A program made the translations under genes and the position numbers. A stretch of 64,000 bases of DNA. It comes from Engelhardtia mirabilis. Its GTDB lineage: Bacteria; Planctomycetota; UBA1135; GCA-002686595. The notes below the pieces were generated by a model. It had not been told where the DNA came from, did no database searches, and saw nothing but the letters and a program-made list of their open reading frames with translations. Where the stretch lies: positions 1,240,001 to 1,304,000 of the forward strand of contig NZ_CP036287.1 in assembly GCF_007748095.1 (NCBI RefSeq), given 5' to 3'. Positions 8,878 through 18,408 of this stretch are shown here, piece after piece (position 1 is the first letter of the stretch; every line of letters starts with the position of its first letter).

Positions 8878-9215
8878 GGATGCGCCTCCTGGGGTGCGGT
8901 GGGTGGGGCCCGCGAAGTCGCGGGGGCAGGGAGGAGGGGGGGATGGGGCTCGTGATACGGCCATCTGCCGAGAGTGGGGTCCGGCGCCGCGGGGCGAGAA
9001 GTCCACGGCTGCTGTCCCGGCGCCGGATGGCGGCCCGGCATTCGAGAATCCGGGATTCGGCGGTGACGCCGTCCGCGTTCGGTGGATGGAGACTCTTCGG
9101 GGAGCCGGGCACCGACAGGCCCCCCTCCCCAGAACCTCCCACGCCCCAGTCCGCCGCTCCAGTCGCAACGGGGCGACGACCCAGGGGGGGGCGACGCCCC
9201 AGGACCATCGACGCC
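8878..9215. promoter_or_regulatory. Divergent intergenic region with a 13-nt dyad
   Basis: This 338-base region separates the divergent genes starting at 8877 and 9216. It is the only place their promoters can be, but I see no confident -35/-10 pair. It holds a perfect inverted repeat GAATCC-G-GGATTC at 9046-9058, a candidate operator. No small ORF with protein-like composition was seen. Confidence 0.35.
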
Positions 9216-10628
9216 ATGACTCGACTCGCCAGCCACGCCCCGCTCCTCTCGATCGCCCTCGCCCTGGTCCTCGGTGCCTCGTCGCCGGCCGTGGCCCAAA
9301 CCGGGCCGTTCGTCGACGGCGAGCTGCTCCTGCGCGCGCCGGGCAGCGCGGGCCAATCGGCCCTGTACCGCATCAATCCGATCACGGGCCACGGTGACCT
9401 GGTCGTCGATCAGTTGTTCCCGAACTACAGCGGCGCCGGATGGGTGACCTACGACCCCTACCGCGACCGGCTCTTGGCCTACACGGCCTACTCGCCCCTG
9501 GGGGTGTTCTCGCCGCGGCTGTACGCCTTCGATTCCAACGACGCGCTCAGCAACCTGGGCTTCGACGGTCAGGCCTTGAAGTGCCTGACGCCGGTGGGGG
9601 ACGGGCGCATCTACTGCTTCGACAACGGCGGACTGAAGTTGATCGATGCGGGCGACAACATTCAGCCGGTGCTGGACCAGGCCAGCCAGCCCGTGAGCCT
9701 GGTCATGGATCAGTTGGCCTACGACGCGTCGACCAACAGCCTGATCGGTGCCCTCCGCCTGCTCCCGAGCTCGCCCTGCTACACGATTCAACACATCCTC
9801 GTGTACCGCTACCCGCTGAACGGCGCGGGAACCCAGCTCAGCGGGCCCGTCTCCTGCAACAGCTACGACGTCGACGCCACGCCCTGGCCGATCGGCCTCG
9901 ATCCCCTGCCCGGGGGCGACTTGCTGTTGACCTTGACTGGCGTCTCGCCCTTCAGCGACAAGGTCTTCCTGCGGGTGAACCCGGCCAGCCTCGCGATCTC
10001 GCTCTGGGGCGAGTCGACTCTGAACGACCTGGACGGCGGCGTGTGGAACCCGGCCCTGCAGCGCGCGATCGTGTTGGACGACCAGGCCAACGAGCTGCGC
10101 ACCTTCTTCCCCGGCCAGGGCGGGACCGGATCCCTGCTGCCGGTGGACCTGGTGGTCGGCGACGGGACCACGGGGGTCAGCGCCGCCAACGCCATGGCGG
10201 ACATCGAGCTGTTCGGCTCGGCCTGCGGCGGCTTCGCGGCCAGCTTCGGCGTCGGCCTGGCCGGCAAGGGCGGCATCGTCCCGGAGCTCTCGGCCTCGAC
10301 CTGTCCGACCGTCGGCGCGCCGCTGAAGCTGAGCGTCACCCAGGGCCTCGGTGCGAGCGCCGCGGTGGTCCTGCTCTCGGCCGGCTCCGCGCCCTTCCCG
10401 CTGTTTGGCGGCACGGCCTACGTCCTGCCGCCCTACTTCCTGACCCTGAGCCTGCCCCTCAACGGACCGCAGATCACCGCGGGCGCCGGACAGGCAACCA
10501 CGAGCGTGCCCACGCCCAACGACCCCTCCCTGGCGGGTCTGCAGTTCTACGCCCAGGGTGGCGTCCTCGACGCGGCGGCGCTCCAGGGGGTCTCCCTGAC
10601 CAACGCCCTCGCGCTGCAGCTCGGCTGA
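9216..10628 (+). CDS. Secreted beta-propeller-like protein with C-terminal sandwich tail
   Basis: The 470-residue protein starts at 9216 (MTRLASHAPLLSIALALVLGASSPAVAQ, a strong signal peptide). The frame is open upstream, but that part lacks protein character. The central 300 residues are beta-rich with propeller-like phrases (LYRINPITGHGDLVV, RLLAYTAYSPLGVFSPRLYAFD, KVFLRVNPASLAISLWGE), suggesting a WD40/YVTN-like fold. The last 140 residues (FAASFGVGLAGKGGIVPELS through NDPSLAGLQFYAQGGVLD) are the C-terminal domain shared by many secreted proteins here. It is probably exported and surface-associated. Ligand and enzymatic role are not evident. Confidence 0.85.
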   Translation: MTRLASHAPLLSIALALVLGASSPAVAQTGPFVDGELLLRAPGSAGQSALYRINPITGHGDLVVDQLFPNYSGAGWVTYDPYRDRLLAYTAYSPLGVFSPRLYAFDSNDALSNLGFDGQALKCLTPVGDGRIYCFDNGGLKLIDAGDNIQPVLDQASQPVSLVMDQLAYDASTNSLIGALRLLPSSPCYTIQHILVYRYPLNGAGTQLSGPVSCNSYDVDATPWPIGLDPLPGGDLLLTLTGVSPFSDKVFLRVNPASLAISLWGESTLNDLDGGVWNPALQRAIVLDDQANELRTFFPGQGGTGSLLPVDLVVGDGTTGVSAANAMADIELFGSACGGFAASFGVGLAGKGGIVPELSASTCPTVGAPLKLSVTQGLGASAAVVLLSAGSAPFPLFGGTAYVLPPYFLTLSLPLNGPQITAGAGQATTSVPTPNDPSLAGLQFYAQGGVLDAAALQGVSLTNALALQLG

Positions 10629-10698
10629 TGCGGGCCAGCCGGGCCGCGGTTGCATCTCAAGATCCGTGGTTCCTCGGGACGATGCCCCCGCGAGACCC

Positions 10699-11112
10699 AT
10701 GACCGCGTTCGACCTCTTCCTGCTCCTCGGTGGGCTGCTCCTGGCCGTCGGCGGACCGCTCACCTACCTGCGCGAGCAGCGCGGTTGGGAGCGGCGCTCC
10801 CGCAGCGTCGCGGGCGTCATCGTCGGCGTCGAGATGCGTGACTCCGACACCGAGTCGTCGGTGCCCACCCGTCACGCGCGGGTGCGCTACGAGTTCGACG
10901 GACGCAGCTACGAGTGCGTCGCCCACTACGGCACCAGTTGGCGCAGCTTCGAGCTGGGCGAGGCGCGCGAGGTGCACCTCGATCCGCACGAGCCCCAGGA
11001 CGCCCGCGTCCATTCGGACCTGGTGCGCCGGATCGAGACCGTGGGCTACCTCGGTGCCCCGGTGGTCGGTGCCGCGCTGCTGGTTGCGCTCCTTTGGCGC
11101 AACCTCGGCTGA
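10699..11112 (+). CDS. DUF3592 membrane protein
   Basis: This 137-residue protein starts with MTAFDLFLLLGGLLLAVGG, one transmembrane helix, and ends with a second (GAPVVGAALLVALLW). Between them is the small beta domain typical of DUF3592: AGVIVGVEMRD, HARVRYEFDGRSYECV and the ending EVHLDPHEPQDARV, which parallels the family phrase V-x-V-x-Y-x-P-x-x-P. The family is widespread and of unknown role. An earlier start at 10666 would add a non-hydrophobic leader and is less likely. It lies 70 bases after the preceding secreted protein and converges on the histidine kinase gene, 12 bases apart. Confidence 0.8.
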   Translation: MTAFDLFLLLGGLLLAVGGPLTYLREQRGWERRSRSVAGVIVGVEMRDSDTESSVPTRHARVRYEFDGRSYECVAHYGTSWRSFELGEAREVHLDPHEPQDARVHSDLVRRIETVGYLGAPVVGAALLVALLWRNLG

Positions 11113-11124
11113 CGTCCCGCGACC

Positions 11125-13806
11125 TCAGGTCGCGTCGACCGCGAGCGATCGCCAGTGCCGGCAGGCCTCGACCAGCACCGCTGCGTCGATCGGCTTGCTG
11201 AGGTAGTCGTCGCAGCCGGCGTCGAGGCAGCGCTGGCGGTCGCCGTCCATCGCGTGGGCGGTGAGGGCCAGGATCGGCCGTTCGAAGCCGCCCTCGCGCA
11301 GACGCCGCGTGGCGCCATAGCCGTCGAGCATCGGCATCTGCATGTCCATCAAGACCAGGTGGGGGAGCTCATCGGGCTCGAGGGCCTCGATCGTCTCCAC
11401 CGCAATCAAGCCGTTCTCGCAGATCGTGACCTCGGCACCGGCGCGCTTGAGGTGGAAGGAGATCAGGCGCTGGTTGTCCGGGCCGTCCTCGGCCATCAAC
11501 AGGCGCACGCCGTCCAGCGGACGGCCGCCCGTCGCCGACGGGCGTTCGGTTCGGCGAGGGTGGGCGGGCAGGGGAGCGGCGACGGAGTCGGAGGGGTCGA
11601 CCATCGCAGCCGACTCCAGGGGTCCGGTGGGCAGGCTCAGGCAGAAGGTGGTGCCCTCGCCCTCGGTCGAGTCGAGCTCGAGTCCGCCGCCCAAGAGGCG
11701 CGCCAGGGAGTTGGAGATCCGCAGGCCGAGGCCGGTCCCCCCGAAGCGTCGCCGCATGCTCGCGTCGGCCTGGGTGAAGGGCTCGAAGCGCGCGATCGTG
11801 TCGCGCTGTTCCGGCGACATCCCGATGCCCGTGTCGATCACCCGGAAGCTCAGCCGCTCGTTCCAGCGGTCGCAGCTCAGGGCCAGGGTGACGCTGCCGA
11901 CCTCCGTGAACTTGATCGCGTTGCCCACGAGGTTGAGCAGCACCTGGCGCAGGCGCGTGGGGTCGGTCTCGATCCGTCGGGGGAGGGGCGAATCGATCCG
12001 CAGCTCGAGCTCGATGCCCTTGCCGTGGGCGCGGGGCGCGACCAGTGAGACGAGCTTCTCGCACAGCTCGAGGGGATCGGTGGAGATGGACTCCAGGTCC
12101 ATCCGCCCGGCCTCGATCTTCGACATGTCGAGGATGTCGTTGATGATCGTCAGCAGGTGGTCGGCGTTGGTACGGATCGAGCGCGCGGCCGCGGCCGCTT
12201 GGGCAGGCTCGTCGACGAACTCCCGGTCGGAGCTCAAGAGGTCCGCGAAGCCCAGGATGGCCGTCATCGGCGTGCGGATCTCGTGGCTCATGTTCGCCAG
12301 GAACTCGCTCTTGGTGCGGCTCGCGGCCTCGGCCTCGTCCTTCGCCGCGATCAGGCGTGCCTCGTTCGCGAGTTGTTCGGAGACGTCGCGCACGATGGCG
12401 GTGAAGCGCCCATGGGCGCCGAGGTCGCGCACGAGTTGGAGCGAGATCTCGACCGGTGTGCGCTGCCCATCGCGGTGGGCGTGCTCGGTGCGGATCACGA
12501 GCGCTTCGCCGGCATCCTCGTCGAACGACCCCAGCAGCGCCTCGAACTGCTGCTCGTCGAACTCCGGCATGATCGCCACCGGGCTCATCCGCAGCAGCTC
12601 GTCGTGGTCGTACCCGACCTGCTCGGTCACGCCGCGATTGGCGTAGACGAAGAGCTTCGTGCGTGCATCGAACATGTAGACGCAGTCGATCGACGCGTCG
12701 AGGGCGGACTTGACCTCCTCGAGGGCCTCCGCGGCGCGCTTGGACGCGGTGATGTCGACCCGCAGCGAGATGAAGTGGGTCAGCACGCCCCGCGCGTCGA
12801 GCTGGGGGATGTTGATCGACTCGACCCAATACAGGGAGCCGTCCTTGGCGCGGTTGCAGACCTGGCCCCGCCAGGGCCGGCCCGAGCGGATCGTCGCCCA
12901 CATCTCGGCCCAGAACGAGCTCGGGTGGTGGCCGGAGTTCAGCAGCCGGTGGTCGCGCCCCACGAGCTCGTCGCGCGAATAGCCGCTGATCCGGCAGAAG
13001 CCCTCGTTGACCTCGACGATCTTTCCCGAGGGATCGGCGATCGAGAAGAGGGTGTGTTGGTCCAAGACGTTCCACAGGCTGCGTGCCTCGTCGAGCGCGG
13101 CCTTCAAGGCCTGCGAGGACCGCTGGCCTCGGTTGATCAGGCGGTGACCGCTGACGACCACCCCGATCAGCATCAGCGCGATCGTGGAGCCGAGCACGTA
13201 CTCGCAGGTGCGGATGCGACTCGTGAGGGCCGCCTGGTGCCCCAACTCGCGGCGTTGGATGGCGCGCGTCTTCGCCCCCAGCTGGCCGATCGCGGCGACG
13301 ACCTCGGCCAGTGATCGGTCCATTCCGGCCATGTTGGCGGCCGCGTCGTTGCGCCGGCCCTGCTCGAGCAGCTCGAACGTCTCGGTCTGCAGCTCGAGGA
13401 CGTCGGAGATCCGCTCGCCGACGGCGTCGACTTCGGGCAGCAGTTCCACCTGTGCATCGGGGGCGGTGTTCCGCTCGAGGTCCGCTCGCACGCGTTCCAG
13501 GACAGCGTCGAAGTCTGCCCGCGCTCGATCACGCGCGGTCCTGGCCGCTTCGACGTCGCCAGTCTCGAAGATGTCGTTCCCCGGCATCGCCACCCGGGCA
13601 GCGAGTCCGTTGAGGATGGAATAGCGCTCCTGGCGATCGGACCACTCGCGGTTGTGCAGGACCGATGCGTGGAAGCTCGAATCGAGCACGTAGCCCAGGT
13701 ACAGGGCGCCGAGCATCGCCAGGACGTCCAAGGCCGCCAGCCCGATGTAGAGCGAGTACCACCTGGGCCGCTGCGGTACCGGGAGCTGGTTGGGTTGGGA
13801 TGCCAT
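11125..13806 (-). CDS. Hybrid sensor histidine kinase/response regulator
   Basis: The 893-residue protein has two transmembrane helices (about 18-42 and 204-220) enclosing a helical periplasmic sensor of 160 residues. Two PAS domains follow (about 245-355, with CRISGYSRDELVGRDHR, and 370-480). The HisKA domain carries the phospho-accepting His508 in NMSHEIRTPM. The HATPase has an N box (NLVGNAIKFT, about 625-634), G1 (DTGIGM) and G2 (GGTGLGL). A C-terminal receiver (about 767-885) holds the acidic pair AED, phospho-acceptor Asp821 in LMDMQMP, and the invariant Lys in LSKPI. It autophosphorylates and passes phosphate to its own receiver. The signal is unknown and no partner regulator or Hpt protein is adjacent, so it probably signals through one encoded elsewhere. 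Confidence 0.95.
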   Translation of the reverse strand: MASQPNQLPVPQRPRWYSLYIGLAALDVLAMLGALYLGYVLDSSFHASVLHNREWSDRQERYSILNGLAARVAMPGNDIFETGDVEAARTARDRARADFDAVLERVRADLERNTAPDAQVELLPEVDAVGERISDVLELQTETFELLEQGRRNDAAANMAGMDRSLAEVVAAIGQLGAKTRAIQRRELGHQAALTSRIRTCEYVLGSTIALMLIGVVVSGHRLINRGQRSSQALKAALDEARSLWNVLDQHTLFSIADPSGKIVEVNEGFCRISGYSRDELVGRDHRLLNSGHHPSSFWAEMWATIRSGRPWRGQVCNRAKDGSLYWVESINIPQLDARGVLTHFISLRVDITASKRAAEALEEVKSALDASIDCVYMFDARTKLFVYANRGVTEQVGYDHDELLRMSPVAIMPEFDEQQFEALLGSFDEDAGEALVIRTEHAHRDGQRTPVEISLQLVRDLGAHGRFTAIVRDVSEQLANEARLIAAKDEAEAASRTKSEFLANMSHEIRTPMTAILGFADLLSSDREFVDEPAQAAAAARSIRTNADHLLTIINDILDMSKIEAGRMDLESISTDPLELCEKLVSLVAPRAHGKGIELELRIDSPLPRRIETDPTRLRQVLLNLVGNAIKFTEVGSVTLALSCDRWNERLSFRVIDTGIGMSPEQRDTIARFEPFTQADASMRRRFGGTGLGLRISNSLARLLGGGLELDSTEGEGTTFCLSLPTGPLESAAMVDPSDSVAAPLPAHPRRTERPSATGGRPLDGVRLLMAEDGPDNQRLISFHLKRAGAEVTICENGLIAVETIEALEPDELPHLVLMDMQMPMLDGYGATRRLREGGFERPILALTAHAMDGDRQRCLDAGCDDYLSKPIDAAVLVEACRHWRSLAVDAT

Positions 13807-13951
13807 GCGGTCGTCGGCCGCTCCCGACGCCCCTTCTCATCGGATCGAGAACGGGCGGACTGACGTGGAGTGCGCGGGTATGTCCTCCATTCGGCGCACC
13901 TCTTCTCCAGGGGAAGATGCCGGGGCCGCGCTGCGTCCGCGCACGCCTGGC

Positions 13952-14790
13952 TCAGGGAGCCTTGCAGAGCAGGCCGTTGCTGGCGGCGAAGCCCTGGGGC
14001 CCGCTGGGGTCGACGATCCAGGACTGGAGCCAGAGCTCGGTGCCGGGCGAGATGCCGACGGACCAGTTGCCATGGATTGCGGCGAGGCCGCCGGCCGAGG
14101 TCGGCAGGGGGATCAGGAGCGTCGCGGCCGGCACCAATCGCCCAGCTGGCCCCCGAGGGCCGAGCCCTGGTCGGTCCAGAGGCTGACCTGCGAGCTGCCG
14201 CGGTAGGCAGTGATCGAGTCCGAGTTCGTGTGGGCGTTGGTCACGGCCAGGTCCGGGTGGGCGTCGCCGTCGAGGTCCCCGACCGCCACACCGGTGGTCC
14301 ACAGTCGGGCCGCGAAGCGCTGGCGCTGGGCGAAGCCGAGGCTGCCGTCGTTGACGAGCAGCTCGGCCGCTCCGCCCGTTAGTCGCCGACCGCCACGTCG
14401 CCGAGGCCATCCCCGTCGAAGCCGGTCGCCGCGATCGAGCGCGGCACGTCCGAGGTCGGCCAGGTGACCGTGGCGCTCAGTCCGCCGAGGCCATCGGCGC
14501 GCACCACGTGGACCTGGGCCGCCGCGACGTCGGTCAGCACCACGTCGGCGACGCCGTCGGCGTCGAGGTCGAACAGGGCCAGGGGGCTGGGGGCCCCCGG
14601 CAGGCTCAGGAAGCTCTCGGTGCCCAGGCCGCCGGCGCCGTCACCGGGGAAGACCCGCAGGGCCGAGGGCGAGTTCTGCGAGATGACCACGTCGGGCAGG
14701 CCGTCGGCCGTCACGTCCCCCACGCCGCCCTGCTCGTAGACGTTCTCGCCGCCGCTGGCGACCACGATCTCGTCGACGGCGCGTCCCCCG
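13952..14790 (-). pseudogene. FG-GAP (VCBS) repeat secreted protein, truncated and frameshifted
   Basis: The minus strand encodes pieces of one protein in three frames. The first (about 14790-14379) has FG-GAP repeats: GVGDVTADGLPDVVISQN, LFDLDADGVADVVLTD, ATGFDGDGLGDVAVGD, then TAA. A shift of one base continues it as AELLVNDGSLGF and VGDLDGDAHPDLAVTNAH. Near 14130-14150 a second shift leads into the tail SAGGLAAIHGNWSV through LQSWIVDPSGPQGF and a stop at 13952. The tail is the C-terminal domain typical of secreted proteins in this window. The N-terminus and signal peptide are missing, cut where dnaE2 begins. Two frameshifts plus a truncation argue for decay, although sequencing error could explain one shift. 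Confidence 0.75.
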
Positions 14791-14844
14791 CATGGCGAAC
14801 AAAACCCTACCATGCGGAGCCGGCCACCCCGGGGAGTCCCCCCG

Positions 14845-17800
14845 ATGCCCCCCGAACAGCCCGCCCCCAAGCTCGTCCAGCACCCGCGCCAGCGCTTCCG
14901 CGAGGGCTCCGAGAGGGTGGCCCTGGGCGCCCGCCGCCGGGCGGCGCGGGCCTACGCGGAGCTCGAGGTCTCCAGCAACTTCACCTTCCTCGCCGGCGCC
15001 AGCCACCCGGAGGAGCTGGTGCAGCGGGCCTCCGAGCTGGGCCAGGCGGCGATCGGGATCACCGACACCAACTCCCTGGCCGGCGTGGTGCGCGGGCACG
15101 TGGCCGCGAAGGAGCTGGGCTTCGCCTACCGCGTCGGCTGCCGGCTGACCTTCGACCGCGACGGCGACCCGGACCTGGCGCCCGACGGCCCCGGCGATCG
15201 GCCCGCGTCGGTGTTGGTCTACCCGACCGACCTGGCCAGCTACGGGAGCCTGTGTCGCCTGTTGACCCTCGGCAAGCGGCGCGCGACCAAGGGCTCGTGC
15301 TCACTGGGACGCGCGGACCTCATGGACCACGCCTGCGGGCTGCTCGCGATCTGCGTGCCGCCCACCGTCGCCGGCCACGCCCAGCCGCCGGACGCGGCCT
15401 TCGCGCGCCTGGTGACCGACCTGCGCGAGGCCTTCGACGACGACCGCCTGTCGATCGCCGCGCGCGCGCTCTACGGGCCCGACGACCGCCACCACCTCGC
15501 ACGGCTCGCGCGCCTGTCCGAGCGGCTGGCGGTGCCCCTGGTCGCCACCGGCGACGTGCACTACCACGCGCGCGAGCGGCGCGAGCTGCAGGACGTTCTG
15601 ACTTGCATCCGCCACGGCTGCACCCTCGACGCCGCGGGCCTGCGCCTGTTCCCCAACGCCGAGCGGCACTTGAAGCCGCCCGAGGCCATGGGGCGCCTGT
15701 TCGAGCCGTACCCGCAGGCCCTCGACCGCAGCCTCGAGATCGCCGAGCGCGCCGGCGGCTTCAGCCTGGACCAGCTCAGCTACGACTACCCCCACGAGGT
15801 CGTCGACGAGGGCTGCACGCCGATGCAGAGCCTGATCGCGCGCACCTTCGAGGGCGCCGCCGAGCGCTATCCCGGCGGCCTGCCCGACAAGGTGCGCGCG
15901 AATATCGAGCACGAGTTCGAGCTGATTCGTGACCTCGGCTACGCGCCGTACTTCTTGACCGTCTACGACCTGGTGCGCTTCGCCCGCTCGCGCGGGATCC
16001 TGTGCCAGGGGCGCGGGGCGGCGGCCAACTCGGCGGTGTGCTACTGCCTGGGCGTGACCTCGGTGGACCCCGCGCGCATCGACCTCTTGTTCGAGCGCTT
16101 CGTGTCCAAGGAGCGCGGCGAGCCGCCCGACATCGACGTGGACTTCGAGCACGAGCGCCGCGAGGAGGTGATCCAGTACCTCTACGCCAAGTACGGCCGC
16201 GAGCGCTGCGGCCTGACCGCGGTGGTGATCACCTACCGCTCGCGCAGCGCGATCCGCGAGGTGGGCAAGGTCGTGGGTCTGTCCCTGGACCTGATCGACC
16301 GTTTGGCCAAGGACGTGGACTGGTGGCACGAGGAGGTCGGCCGCGAGGAGCGCGTGCGCGCCATGGGCCTGGATCCCGCCGAGCCGACCCTGCGGCGCAC
16401 GTTCCAACTGGTGGGGGAGCTGCTCGGCTTCCCGCGCCATCTCTCGCAGCACGTGGGCGGCTTCGTGATGACCGAGGGGCTGCTCTCGGAGCTGGTGCCG
16501 ATCGAGAACGCGGCCATGGAGGACCGCACGGTGATCGAGTGGGACAAGGACGACATCGAGGCCCTGGGCATCCTCAAGGTCGACGTGCTGGCCCTCGGGA
16601 TGCTGACCTGCGTGCAGAAGGCCTTCGACCTCGTCGACGCCGCCGGCGGTTCGGCCCGCGCCGGCCGCCCCCTGGCCCTGCACACGGTCCCCGCCGAGGA
16701 CCCCGAGGTCTACGACATGGTCTGCGCCGCCGACACGGTGGGCGTGTTCCAGATCGAGTCCCGCGCGCAGATGACGATGCTGCCGCGCCTGCGGCCGCGC
16801 TGCTTCTACGACCTGGTGATCGAGGTCGCGATCGTGCGCCCCGGCCCGATCCAGGGCGACATGGTCCACCCCTACCTGCGGCGGCGCAGCGGCGAGGAGC
16901 CGATCGAGTACCCTGGACCCGAGGTCGAGCGCGTGCTCGGCAAGACCCTCGGCGTGCCCCTGTTCCAGGAGCAGGCCATGGCCATGGCGATGGTCGCCGG
17001 CGGCTTCACCCCCGGCGAGGCGGATCGGCTGCGGCGCGCCATGGCGGCCTGGAAGCGCAAGACGACCAAGCTGGAGGAGATGACCGCCAAGCTGAAGGTC
17101 AACCTGCTGGCGAACGGCTACGGCGCCGACTTCGCCGAGCGCTTCATCCGCCAGCTCCACGGCTTCAGCGAGTACGGCTTCCCCGAATCCCACGCCGCCA
17201 GCTTCGCCCTGATCGTCTACGTGTCGAGCTGGCTCAAGCGCTGGCACCCCGCCGCCTTCGCCGCCGCCCTGATCAACAGCCAACCCATGGGCTTCTACGC
17301 CCCGGCGCAGATCGTCACCGACGCCCGCGAGCATGGCGTCGACGTGCGCCCGGTGGACGTGTCGTTCAGCGGCGTGGATTGCCGTTTGGAGGGCGAGGAG
17401 CCCGGAACGCCCGCCGACGAGCGCCGCGGCGGCTCGGCCGTTCGCCTGGGCCTGCGATTGGTGCGCGGCCTGAACTCGGCCGACGCCGAGCGCATCGAGC
17501 GCGCGGTCACCCGCAGGCGCGCCGCGCGGTCCCTCGAGCACGCGGCCGTCCCCTTCGCCTCGATCGAAGAGCTGTGGCGCGAGAGCGGCGCCAGCGCCAC
17601 CGGCCTGCGCCAACTCGCCTACGCCGACGCCTTCGCCTCCCTCGGCCTCGACCGCCAACGCGCCCTGTGGGCCGTGCGCGCCCTCGACGAACGCGCCCAC
17701 GACACCGGCGGCGGCGCGCCGACCCTGTGGGACGTCTACGAGCAGGAAGCGCTGGTCGACTCGCCCTCCGCCAGCGCCGCCCCCATCGCCAGCGACGGCT

Positions 17801-18261
17801 CCGACGGCGCGGACCCGCTGCTACCCGAGGTCGGCCCCCTCGACCGCGTCCTGCACGACTACTCCGCCCTGGGCCTGTCGCTCGCTTCGCACCCCATGGC
17901 CTTCCTGCGCGAGGAACTCGCCACCCAAGGCGTGATCGCCACCGCCGAACTCGCCGACGAAGAGCGCCTCGCCCACGGCACCCCGTGCAGCGTTGCCGGC
18001 CTGGTCCTCGTCCGCCAACGCCCGGCGACGGCATCGGGCGTCGTCTTCATCACCTTGGAGGACGAAGGCGGCGTCGCCAACCTGATCGTCCGCCCCAAAG
18101 TCTTCGAAGCCAACCGCGCAGCCGCGCGGCACGGCACGGTGATCCTGGCGAGGGGCACGGTCGAACGCGCCGGCTCGGTCGTCCACGTCCTCGCCAAGGA
18201 ACTCGAATGCCTCGACGACCGCCTGATGGCTCTGGCCTCGCAGTCGCGGGACTTTCACTGA
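14845..18261 (+). CDS. dnaE2: Error-prone DNA polymerase (DnaE2-type C-family)
   Basis: The 1138-residue protein has the C-family polymerase layout: an N-terminal PHP domain (YAELEVSSNFTFLAGASHPE, a DnaE2-type opening, then IGITDTNSLAGVVRG), the polymerase active site with PDIDVDFEHERREEV (about residues 427-441) and VIEWDKDDIEALGILKVDVL, a helix-hairpin-helix region, and a C-terminal OB fold (GVVFITLEDEGGVANLIV). The length matches DnaE2 rather than the longer replicative DnaE. DnaE2 performs translesion synthesis and damage-induced mutagenesis, usually with ImuA/ImuB; neither is adjacent here. I chose 14845 because GGGGAG lies eight bases upstream; the ATG at 14812 has no such signal. It is 148 bases before the first DGR receptor on the same strand. 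Confidence 0.93.
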   Translation: MPPEQPAPKLVQHPRQRFREGSERVALGARRRAARAYAELEVSSNFTFLAGASHPEELVQRASELGQAAIGITDTNSLAGVVRGHVAAKELGFAYRVGCRLTFDRDGDPDLAPDGPGDRPASVLVYPTDLASYGSLCRLLTLGKRRATKGSCSLGRADLMDHACGLLAICVPPTVAGHAQPPDAAFARLVTDLREAFDDDRLSIAARALYGPDDRHHLARLARLSERLAVPLVATGDVHYHARERRELQDVLTCIRHGCTLDAAGLRLFPNAERHLKPPEAMGRLFEPYPQALDRSLEIAERAGGFSLDQLSYDYPHEVVDEGCTPMQSLIARTFEGAAERYPGGLPDKVRANIEHEFELIRDLGYAPYFLTVYDLVRFARSRGILCQGRGAAANSAVCYCLGVTSVDPARIDLLFERFVSKERGEPPDIDVDFEHERREEVIQYLYAKYGRERCGLTAVVITYRSRSAIREVGKVVGLSLDLIDRLAKDVDWWHEEVGREERVRAMGLDPAEPTLRRTFQLVGELLGFPRHLSQHVGGFVMTEGLLSELVPIENAAMEDRTVIEWDKDDIEALGILKVDVLALGMLTCVQKAFDLVDAAGGSARAGRPLALHTVPAEDPEVYDMVCAADTVGVFQIESRAQMTMLPRLRPRCFYDLVIEVAIVRPGPIQGDMVHPYLRRRSGEEPIEYPGPEVERVLGKTLGVPLFQEQAMAMAMVAGGFTPGEADRLRRAMAAWKRKTTKLEEMTAKLKVNLLANGYGADFAERFIRQLHGFSEYGFPESHAASFALIVYVSSWLKRWHPAAFAAALINSQPMGFYAPAQIVTDAREHGVDVRPVDVSFSGVDCRLEGEEPGTPADERRGGSAVRLGLRLVRGLNSADAERIERAVTRRRAARSLEHAAVPFASIEELWRESGASATGLRQLAYADAFASLGLDRQRALWAVRALDERAHDTGGGAPTLWDVYEQEALVDSPSASAAPIASDGSDGADPLLPEVGPLDRVLHDYSALGLSLASHPMAFLREELATQGVIATAELADEERLAHGTPCSVAGLVLVRQRPATASGVVFITLEDEGGVANLIVRPKVFEANRAAARHGTVILARGTVERAGSVVHVLAKELECLDDRLMALASQSRDFH

Positions 18262-18408
18262 GGACGGACGTCCTGCAGGACGGCGCCAAGCGCGAATCCG
18301 CGGCCTGAATGGAAGGCCGGAATGGCCCTTCGCGCCCATGCCGCCGCCCATCTAGGCCCTGGATTCGTGCTCGGCACCGCGCTTTCCGACTATCATCCCC
18401 TCCTCGCC

